The position numbers and the translations under genes were made by a program. From Pseudomonadota bacterium (lineage in GTDB: Bacteria; Pseudomonadota; Gammaproteobacteria; Burkholderiales; Gallionellaceae), in contig JAJZTF010000020.1 in assembly GCA_021821945.1 (NCBI GenBank), positions 1 to 35,719 of the forward strand: a stretch of DNA of 35,719 nt. Direction: 5' to 3'. Positions 1 through 6,184 of this stretch are shown here, piece by piece; the first letter of the stretch is position 1; the number at the start of each line of letters is the position of its first letter. The notes beneath the pieces were generated by a model. The model did no database searches. It was not told the origin of the DNA and was given only the letters and a program-made list of their open reading frames with translations.

Positions 1-2
1 TG

Positions 3-98
3 CTCAAGGTGACGACCAGTCACATGCGCAAGCTGCAGAAATCACCAGAACGGGTGAAAAGCTACTTTGAACATGCTCCAGTAAAGTATGCTGCTTAA
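3..98 (+). CDS. C-terminal fragment of an unidentified protein (cut by window edge)
   Basis: An open frame enters from the left edge and ends at a TAA, giving about 31 residues ending in EHAPVKYAA. The fragment is basic and charged (MRKLQKSPERVKSYF) and contains no motif I can assign. It could be the tail of a transposase or other accessory protein, since the next 230 bases hold a decayed antitoxin gene, but the family is not recognised. Only the missing upstream sequence could identify it. Confidence 0.35.
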   Translation, partial: LKVTTSHMRKLQKSPERVKSYFEHAPVKYAA

Positions 99-145
99 GT
101 TCAACAATTGATTGCCGGATCAATAATCACCATATACCCGGCTCA

Positions 146-331
146 TAGCCGCGACCAGCAAAACGGATGGGCATCCCGCAACCGAAGGTGTCGGGCATAA
201 TGCGCGGCGACTTCACCAGCCTGCCCGAACGGAAACTGATGGACTGTCCGTATCGTCTCGACTGCGACATCGAGATCAAGGTTCGGCCAGCAGCAGAAGC
301 GCTCGGACATCTGACGCTTGCGGTGGCTTGA
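146..331 (+). pseudogene. Remnant of an XRE/HigA-like antitoxin (C-terminal half)
   Basis: After an in-frame TAG at 146-148 the frame reads RPAKRMGIPQPKVSGIMRGD, then FTSLPERKLMD, and ends with IEIKVRPAAEALGHLTLAVA before TGA. This matches the second half of small XRE-family antitoxins (HTH_37/COG5606 type): the recognition helix GIPQPKVSxLMRG, the (S/P)ERKLMD helix and a DIEIxVRPA strand. The N-terminal helices before the recognition helix are missing, and no start codon with a ribosome binding site precedes it. An ATG at 167 would give only 54 residues. No partner toxin is visible. I read it as the decayed leftover of a toxin-antitoxin locus. The flanks, 99-145 and 332-415, show nothing else I can support. 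Confidence 0.6.
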
Positions 332-417
332 GCCGTGGCGAATCCCTGAAGGGGCACGGAAAATCAATCACGAAACCCGTATGACCGGAATGCTTCGGTC
401 GACAGCAGTTTCTGACA

Positions 418-1602
418 TCAGAACAGCCAGCGCAGGCCGAGCCAGGCTGCACTGCCTTCGAGCGCGAAGAGCTGAAGGTTGCTCGACTGCCTGAAAACTT
501 CCAGGCTCGCCATCCCCTGCAGCCTGTCGCCCAGCGGATAGCGGTATTCCAGCCTCGCCAACCCCTGCAGCACGCCGCGCGTCGCATCGCTCTCGAGCAG
601 CGGGCTGTAGCCCGAGCTATCCCAGAGCCTCGTCACGTCGGCCACTGCGAGCCAATTGCCGCGCCCCGCGCTGCCGCCGATCTCGCCGTGAACCTCGATC
701 TGCTTCTGATTCCCGCCGGGGCGCTGGCCGTCGCCCAGGTTCACGCCTCCAGAGAGCATCAGCGTCCAGTCGATATCTCCCCTGCAACCTATCTGACCCG
801 CCAGCCCGAAATACTGCCCGTTGAGCTCCGTGGCTGTGGGGTAGTCGAATCTCTGCCACTCAACCCCCCTGCTCGCCGAACAACCCGCACCCCTCTCCCA
901 GTCCACGCCCTGATAGAGCCCGCCGCGCAGCGAGCGCTGCAAATCCACGCCGCCGTATTGGAGATTCTGGAAAGCCATCACTCCGCGGTACTCCCGCCCG
1001 CCGTCTCCCGTAAAGCTCCGGGAAGCGCCAAGGTTCGCCTGCTGGTAGTTCTGATCACTGTTGCCCGGCGCGATGCGAGAATTGACGCTGGCCCCGACCT
1101 GCCAGCCCCCGTATGCCGCCTGCCAGTCGAGGTTCGCGAACTGCGAAGGCCCGCCGATCGCCTGCGCCGCGCGGGTCACCGGCAGAACCTGGGGCCCCGC
1201 AGGCAAGGTCAGCAGGAGCGTGCTGGACGCCTGTGCGTGGTTCAGGTTGCTGTCGTAGCCCGTCAGCAGGGTCAGCGAACCCGCATACTTCCAGCCCAAA
1301 AGCGGCAAAGGCTGCTCATCCGCGCGCTTCTTGAGCCAGGGCACGAGGTATTGCGGGGGATTCTTTTCAAGCAGGGAGCGATAGATCGCCCGGGAGGAAG
1401 CGACATCCCCGGTCTGTTCCAGCGATAGCGCATAGTCGAGCCACACTCCCAGCCTCCAGGGCTGGTCCATCAGCACGCGCTCGAAGAGCGTGCCCGCCTG
1501 CCTGGGCCTGCCCGCCCTGAGATCCGCCTCGCCCTCGCTTATCAGCGAGTCCGCATCCTGTTCGGCATGCGCGCATGCCGAACAGGCCAGCAGCGCGGTC
1601 AA
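418..1602 (-). CDS. TPR-containing outer-membrane beta-barrel protein (Slam/DUF560-like)
   Basis: The protein has an N-terminal helical region with TPR-like repeats (about residues 15-85, e.g. EGEADLRAGRPRQAGTLFERVL and the following LDYALSLEQTGDVASSRAIY segment). A long amphipathic beta-strand region follows from a typical LLTGYDSNLN motif to the C-terminal aromatic LGLRWLF, as expected for an outer-membrane barrel. The architecture resembles surface-lipoprotein assembly modulators and related DUF560 porins, but the exact role is not clear. No ATG fits. A TTG at 1602 gives a very short leader. A CTG at 1650 would give MRISLSCRGGFGRLALLTAL followed by LACSACAHA and cleavage before EQD, a much better signal peptide, making 410 residues and overlapping the end of the FecR gene. 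It follows the FecR gene in the same direction, so the two probably form one operon. Confidence 0.7.
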   Translation of the reverse strand: MTALLACSACAHAEQDADSLISEGEADLRAGRPRQAGTLFERVLMDQPWRLGVWLDYALSLEQTGDVASSRAIYRSLLEKNPPQYLVPWLKKRADEQPLPLLGWKYAGSLTLLTGYDSNLNHAQASSTLLLTLPAGPQVLPVTRAAQAIGGPSQFANLDWQAAYGGWQVGASVNSRIAPGNSDQNYQQANLGASRSFTGDGGREYRGVMAFQNLQYGGVDLQRSLRGGLYQGVDWERGAGCSASRGVEWQRFDYPTATELNGQYFGLAGQIGCRGDIDWTLMLSGGVNLGDGQRPGGNQKQIEVHGEIGGSAGRGNWLAVADVTRLWDSSGYSPLLESDATRGVLQGLARLEYRYPLGDRLQGMASLEVFRQSSNLQLFALEGSAAWLGLRWLF

Positions 1603-1665
1603 AAGCGCCAGCCTGCCAAACCCGCCCCTGCATGAAAGAGATATCCGCAGATCAGGCCATCCCGG

Positions 1666-2919
1666 TCATTTTACCCAGAGCGTCGTGCCGGAAAGCCTGC
1701 CGCCCGCAGCAGGCAGATCGAACAGATAGCCCGCCTCGTTTCCGGTGCGAGAAAGACTGCCCGCCACCGTGCCGTTGCTGCCCGAGGCTGCCGAGTGCAT
1801 GATGCCGTCCGCACCCACCGAGCCCACCGCATTGAGAACGACGGGCCCCAAGCTGGGGGCGGTCATGTTGAGCACCGTGCTGAAGGTGCTCGAATTGAAA
1901 TCCACTCCCAGGGTGCCGCCCAGCACCTGGCCCGCGACGGAACCACCGGACTGCTGCAGAGCCACCTGCCCCGAGCGCAGCATGAATTCGCTGCGGCCGC
2001 TCTGGGGCAGCGAAATCGGCATCGCGCTATCCCTGAACAGCGCGCTCGCGCTGTTGCCCACGGTAACCTCGCGCCCCTGCGACGCCTGGGCGAACGGGAT
2101 GCCGAGGCTTGCATCCTGCGGAGCCGACGACCAGCGACCCCAGACCATTTCGTAATGAGAAGGTAGGACCGGCATTGCTTGCGGGAGCCCGCTCCTGGCC
2201 GCGTCCACCGAGACCTGTCCGGACGCATCGGGCGGTGCGGTGCTTCCATACTGCGCCTTCGCCTGCGGTTCGGCGGCAGGCATCTTCAGGTTGTTGATCA
2301 GAGGCACGAGACGAGGCTCGGCCATGCCGCGGTCGAGTTCCAGCATCATGTTTTTCATGTCTGCAGCCAATTCCTTCGCACCCCTCGTGTCGCAGACACC
2401 CAGCGCATCGGCCATGCAGCCACGACCCAGCGGTGCGAGCACGATGGCGCCGGAAGCCACATGGACCAGCGTGCTGTTCTGCGTCGCCTCTGCAATGAAA
2501 TCCGTGCCGCGCACGCCTATCGCGGCGATGGGCGTGTTCATCCTGAAGCGGTCCTTCGCCATGTGACCGCCCTTGCCCGTCACAGAGCGCACCGTGCCGT
2601 AAAGGATGTCCATGCGTATCTTGACTGCCTCGGGCTGGCCCGGCTTGTAGTCGTAGCTCACGATCTTCAGGCTGCTCCCAGGACGCAGGCTCACCTCGGC
2701 GTCGTCCACCATACGCATGTGCAGGTGCGCGCCCTCGGAAGTCTTCAGCACGTCGCCCACATGAAGCTTCATGCCCTCGACCGCCTTTTGCTCAGATGCA
2801 CCGGTCACCACGGATTCGCCCACCGCTGCCGTGATCTCGCCCGCGAGCTGTTGATCCGCGAAAGCAGGAAATGCGATAAAAAAAAGGGCGATCAGCAAAT
2901 AGCGTATGGACTGTCTCAT
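1666..2919 (-). CDS. FecR-domain periplasmic protein
   Basis: 417 residues. The start at 2919 is chosen because GGAG lies just upstream and the protein then opens with a clean signal peptide (MRQSIRYLLIALFFIAFPAF, cleaved near A21). A longer in-frame ATG at 3126 would add 69 residues of uncharacteristic sequence that run into the IS remnant. Residues about 52-145 form a FecR domain (GDVLKTSEGAHLHMRMVDD, SLRPGSSLKI, YGTVRSVTG, NTPIAAIGVRGTDF). The remainder is low in known motifs and ends in a glycine- and serine-rich beta region (residues about 330-417, ending LSGTTLWVK). FecR domains in such stand-alone secreted proteins are usually of unknown ligand; this is not the sigma-regulator form, as no inner-membrane N-terminal regulator region is present. 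It is followed directly by the TPR/beta-barrel gene. Proteins of this kind often sit near CHASE2 cyclases, which matches the cyclase at 9828. Confidence 0.8.
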   Translation of the reverse strand: MRQSIRYLLIALFFIAFPAFADQQLAGEITAAVGESVVTGASEQKAVEGMKLHVGDVLKTSEGAHLHMRMVDDAEVSLRPGSSLKIVSYDYKPGQPEAVKIRMDILYGTVRSVTGKGGHMAKDRFRMNTPIAAIGVRGTDFIAEATQNSTLVHVASGAIVLAPLGRGCMADALGVCDTRGAKELAADMKNMMLELDRGMAEPRLVPLINNLKMPAAEPQAKAQYGSTAPPDASGQVSVDAARSGLPQAMPVLPSHYEMVWGRWSSAPQDASLGIPFAQASQGREVTVGNSASALFRDSAMPISLPQSGRSEFMLRSGQVALQQSGGSVAGQVLGGTLGVDFNSSTFSTVLNMTAPSLGPVVLNAVGSVGADGIMHSAASGSNGTVAGSLSRTGNEAGYLFDLPAAGGRLSGTTLWVK

Positions 2920-3040
2920 TTCTCCGGAAACCGCCCGGCCAGGGCGTGAAAATGCCCGTGCAAGATGCACGCTTGCCAATGATAACCGCCAAGCCCCCTC
3001 CTGCCAAGTGCTTCCTGTAAGCGTTGTAAGAGCAAAGTAG

Positions 3041-3275
3041 TAATGTCCCCTTCTGGCAAGGTAGAAATGTCCCCTTTTGATTTTTACCGGGAGCGGCATG
3101 GAAGAGGAACTCATAGAGATGAGCAAGAAGGAGTTATCGCGGCTCGAGGTGCTGCAGTGCGTAGCGGCAAGGCAAATGCGTCAGCGCGAAGAAATCAAAG
3201 AATGGAGACGACCGGATGTCTTAGCGGCAGCGCAAGACATTATGCGGAAACGTAATTCATCAGTGAAGTAGCTCG
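3041..3275 (+). mobile_element. Insertion-sequence remnant (ISNCY/IS1202-like end and transposase start)
   Basis: Two copies of AATGTCCCCTT (from 3042 and 3066) lie 24 bases apart, of the kind seen at the ends of some insertion sequences. They are followed by a transposase-like start, MEEELIEMSKKELSRLEVLQ. The element is cut short after roughly 3190 and no opposite end is visible. Family assignment is from memory of the N-terminal pattern and is moderate. The remnant lies between the FecR gene and the export operon, so it may mark the edge of an inserted block. Confidence 0.5.
3098..3271 (+). pseudogene. Truncated transposase N-terminus
   Basis: An ATG at 3098 opens a 57-residue frame. The first ~30 residues (MEEELIEMSKKELSRLEVLQ, then CVAARQMRQRE) look like the start of ISNCY-type transposases, where a helix-turn-helix would normally follow (EAAxxLGLSxRQVxRL). 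Here the frame switches to unrelated sequence (KEWRRPDVLAAAQDIMRKRN) and stops. No catalytic domain remains. It is therefore non-functional as a transposase, and whether the small frame is translated is unknown. Confidence 0.45.
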
Positions 3276-3301
3276 AGCGGAAATTGGCGCTTGGGGGCAT
3301 A

Positions 3302-4099
3302 ATGCTGCATAATAAAAAGATGCAGAAGATTATCGCTTCATTTCTTCCTCCCCTTGTCTTTCAGCTGGCCAAGCGCGACATAGCCGGACGCTACCGCGGC
3401 TCCCTTCTCGGTCTAGCCTGGTCTTTCGTCAATCCGCTGCTGATGCTTGCCGTCTATACCTTCGTGTTCGGCATGGTGTTCAGGGGACAGGGCTCGGACA
3501 GGACAGGCTTCGCGCTCTCACTGTTTGCCGGCCTCATCATATTCAACCTCTTTTCGGAGTGCATCACCCGTTCCCCGATGCTGATCGTCACCAATCCGAG
3601 TTATGTGAAGAAGGTCGTGTTTCCGCTCGAACTGCTGCCTTGGGTCTCCTTGGGCTCTGCGCTGTTCCATGCGGCCGCGAGCCTCCTCGTCCTGCTGTTA
3701 TTCCTGCTCATTTCCGGGCGCGGCATCCATGCAACCGTGCTGCTCACCCCCCTAATCATCATGCCGCTCATTCCCGTGATTCTCGGCGCTTCCTGGATAC
3801 TCTCCTCGATCGGGGTCTACATAAGGGATATCGGCAACCTCGTCGGGATGGGAATGACCGTCCTCATGTTCCTGAGTCCGATCTTCTATCCTGCATCCGC
3901 ACTGCCCGAGAAGGTTCGTCCCTGGCTTTTCCTCAATCCTTTGGGTCTCATCATCGAGCAGACGAGAAATGTGCTGCTTTCAGGCGTACTTCCGGACTGG
4001 AAATCGCTCGTCATATATCTTGCGGTTGCCCTTCCTTTCGCATGGGTGGGCAGAGTCTGGTTCAACAAGACCAGGAAGGGATTTGCCGATGTGCTCTGA
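3302..4099 (+). CDS. wzm: ABC-2 type polysaccharide export permease (Wzm-like)
   Basis: 265 residues with about six membrane segments and the ABC2_membrane pattern: a cytoplasmic amphipathic N-terminus (FQLAKRDIAGRYRGSLLGLA), then hydrophobic spans and a C-terminal RVWFNKTRKGFADVL tail typical of O-antigen and teichoic acid exporters. The start at 3302 has a GGGGG ribosome binding site; an in-frame TTG at 3284 is less likely. The gene overlaps the ATPase gene by 11 bases, so the two form the membrane and motor parts of one transporter. It would export a completed, lipid-linked glycan across the inner membrane. This is the first gene of a four-gene operon. Confidence 0.88.
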   Translation: MLHNKKMQKIIASFLPPLVFQLAKRDIAGRYRGSLLGLAWSFVNPLLMLAVYTFVFGMVFRGQGSDRTGFALSLFAGLIIFNLFSECITRSPMLIVTNPSYVKKVVFPLELLPWVSLGSALFHAAASLLVLLLFLLISGRGIHATVLLTPLIIMPLIPVILGASWILSSIGVYIRDIGNLVGMGMTVLMFLSPIFYPASALPEKVRPWLFLNPLGLIIEQTRNVLLSGVLPDWKSLVIYLAVALPFAWVGRVWFNKTRKGFADVL

Positions 4100-5270
4100 C
4101 ATCGCCATCTGTGCGGACAAGCTCTCCAAGCGCTACCAGATCTACGACAGGCCAGCAGACAGGCTGAAGCAATTCTTTTCAAGAGCCAGGCTCCACAGGG
4201 AATTCTGGGCGCTGAAGGATGCGAGCTTCGAAGTGAAAAGGGGCGAAGTGATCGGGATTGTGGGCAGGAACGGTTCCGGCAAGTCCACGCTGTTGCAGCT
4301 CGTCTGCGGCACGCTTGCGCCAAGCTCTGGGAAGGTCGAGACGAACGGAAGGATCGCAGCGCTTCTGGAACTCGGGGCGGGCTTCAATTCCGAATTCACC
4401 GGGCGCGAGAATGTCTACCTGAGTGCGGCCATCCTGGGGCTCGAAAAGAAGGAGATCGATGCACGTTTCGAAGAGATCGTCGAGTTCTCGGGCATACGCG
4501 ACTTCATAGACCAGCCTGTGAAGACCTACTCCTCCGGCATGTACGTCAGGCTCGCCTTCTCTGTCGCGACCTGTGTCGACCCTGACATTTTGGTGATCGA
4601 CGAGGCGCTGTCGGTCGGCGACGGAGAGTTCTCGCGCAAATCCTTCGAGCGCATCATGAAGCTCAAGGAGGCGGGAAAGACCATTCTCTTTTGCTCTCAT
4701 GCGTTGTACCAGATCGAGGCGCTTTGCGACCGTGCGATCTGGCTGGATCAGGGAAACGTGAAACTCATCGCCGACTCCTCGGCCGTGATCGTCGCCTACA
4801 ACGCGCATATTGAGGCGGGAGAAGCGGAGAGCGCGGCCGCCCTGCCTGACGGTTCCGCTGCGGTGGTGAAGACCACGGTGACGTCGGATGGCAAAGAAGG
4901 GGATCTGCGAGCCAGAAGCGGCGAGAGCACGGTCGCTATTACGGTCGAATTCACGTTCGATCCTGCATTGCCTACACCCGTTGTTGCCGTGATGTTCCTC
5001 GATTCGACACTGAGGCCGGTCGCCAGCGCGAGCACGAAGAACGACGGACTGACCATATCCAGCATCTCGCCGGGGCGGGGCAGCGTCAGCGCCATTTACG
5101 AATGCATTCCACTGCTCAAGGGCATCTATTGGGTGGATGTATTCCTGTTGTGCGAGCATGCCGTCCATGTATACCAGCATGCGCGCATGGTGGCGAAGCT
5201 GCAGGTGAGCCAGACGGGACTGGAGATGGGCGTGGTGGCCATGCCGCACCGCTGGGTGGGTGCATCGTGA
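4089..5270 (+). CDS. wzt: ABC transporter ATPase for polysaccharide export (Wzt-like, with C-terminal recognition domain)
   Basis: 393 residues. The start at 4089 follows an AGGAAGGGA ribosome binding site inside the end of the permease gene. The ATPase domain has Walker A GRNGSGKST, signature YSSGMYVRLAFS (a form typical of glycan exporters), Walker B ILVIDEAL and a CSH switch. After about residue 250 comes a beta-rich domain (STVAITVEFTFDPALPTPVV) resembling the Wzt C-terminal domain, which in known systems binds the capped end of the glycan. That suggests the exported glycan carries a terminal modification; the methyltransferase domain of the downstream fusion protein is a candidate to add it. 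It ends with a GTGA overlap with the next gene. Confidence 0.88.
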   Translation: MCSDIAICADKLSKRYQIYDRPADRLKQFFSRARLHREFWALKDASFEVKRGEVIGIVGRNGSGKSTLLQLVCGTLAPSSGKVETNGRIAALLELGAGFNSEFTGRENVYLSAAILGLEKKEIDARFEEIVEFSGIRDFIDQPVKTYSSGMYVRLAFSVATCVDPDILVIDEALSVGDGEFSRKSFERIMKLKEAGKTILFCSHALYQIEALCDRAIWLDQGNVKLIADSSAVIVAYNAHIEAGEAESAAALPDGSAAVVKTTVTSDGKEGDLRARSGESTVAITVEFTFDPALPTPVVAVMFLDSTLRPVASASTKNDGLTISSISPGRGSVSAIYECIPLLKGIYWVDVFLLCEHAVHVYQHARMVAKLQVSQTGLEMGVVAMPHRWVGAS

Positions 5271-6184
5271 GGGCTCTGCCCTGGCGCAAATGGCTGCGCT
5301 ACAGGTTGGTTTTCCCTTTCATCTCGCTCCTGCCGCAAGCGCTGAGCTACCGGATCGCGCGCCGTATCGGCCGCAGCGATGCGCGCAGCCACCCCTCCCG
5401 CGCTGCAATTGCGCGGGGCATGGTGCGTCTCTTTCCGCGTTTGACCGATGATCCCGCAGGGCTCGCGATCCTGCTGGAACGACATTTTATGCTGATGGCT
5501 AAGAGCACTCTGGACTGTTTTCAGATGCAAAGGCTGGATCCTGAAAGCGCCGGCAGGCTGATCGCTGTGCGGGGTATCGATCATTTGGCTAGGGCGAGGG
5601 CGGCTGGGCGGGGCGTGATCATCATCATCAGTCATTTCGGTCGGGTCTCCCTGCTGGGACCTGGACTCGGGTATTCTGGCCAGCGGTCCGGCATGCTGAC
5701 CACCATGGTGGATCAGAGGAATCCGCATCTCGATTCCATAGACCGATGGTTTCATTCGACCAATGCAGCCAATATCCAGTCTCATCTTGGCGGCCCCTGG
5801 ATCACCACGGGCGACAGCCCGCGCCTCATTTACCAGAGCCTGAAGGCGAAAGAGGCGATCATCATCGTCATGGACGGTCTCGAAACTAACAGCGAGGCGC
5901 GCGCAAGCCTCCCGTTCCTGGGCGGCACGCTGTCCCTGCCCGGCGGCATCCTGCGCATCGCGAGCAAGACCGGAGCAAGTATGGTATATGCTTCCACGCT
6001 CGACAGGGAAGTCGGTACGGAAATCAATCTGCATTCCTTGCCAGACGATCCCGAAGCGGGCCTCGCCGAGGCCGTACGGATCTTCGAACGCGATCTCGAA
6101 GCCGAACCCTGGCAGTGGTGGCTATGGGAAGCGCTCGATGCAATGTGGCAAGTAGACGCTAGGAACAGTGATGAGCAGAAATAA
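5267..6184 (+). CDS. LpxL/HtrB-like lysophospholipid acyltransferase family protein
   Basis: 305 residues from a GTG at 5267 that overlaps the ATPase stop codon (GTGA). The fold pattern is that of the lipid A/lysophospholipid acyltransferase family: a central GVIIIISHFG block, a later DGLETNSEARASLPFLGG block and a C-terminal PWQWWLWE segment. In the classical HX4(D/E) catalytic motif the histidine is H123, but the fifth following residue is S128 rather than Asp or Glu. It may therefore belong to a divergent subfamily or use a different acid. It sits between the exporter ATPase and a glycan-assembly fusion protein, so it may acylate the lipid carrier or the glycan. That is inference from position. 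Confidence 0.72.
   Translation: MRALPWRKWLRYRLVFPFISLLPQALSYRIARRIGRSDARSHPSRAAIARGMVRLFPRLTDDPAGLAILLERHFMLMAKSTLDCFQMQRLDPESAGRLIAVRGIDHLARARAAGRGVIIIISHFGRVSLLGPGLGYSGQRSGMLTTMVDQRNPHLDSIDRWFHSTNAANIQSHLGGPWITTGDSPRLIYQSLKAKEAIIIVMDGLETNSEARASLPFLGGTLSLPGGILRIASKTGASMVYASTLDREVGTEINLHSLPDDPEAGLAEAVRIFERDLEAEPWQWWLWEALDAMWQVDARNSDEQK

Noticed and set aside
688..1428. 246-codon plus-strand frame opposite the beta-barrel gene
   Set aside because: No domain or ribosome binding site; the opposite strand encodes a convincing TPR/beta-barrel protein.
4179..5249. 356-codon minus-strand frame opposite the Wzt-like gene
   Set aside because: Antisense to clear Walker A, signature and Walker B motifs; the translation is low-complexity His/Arg-rich sequence.
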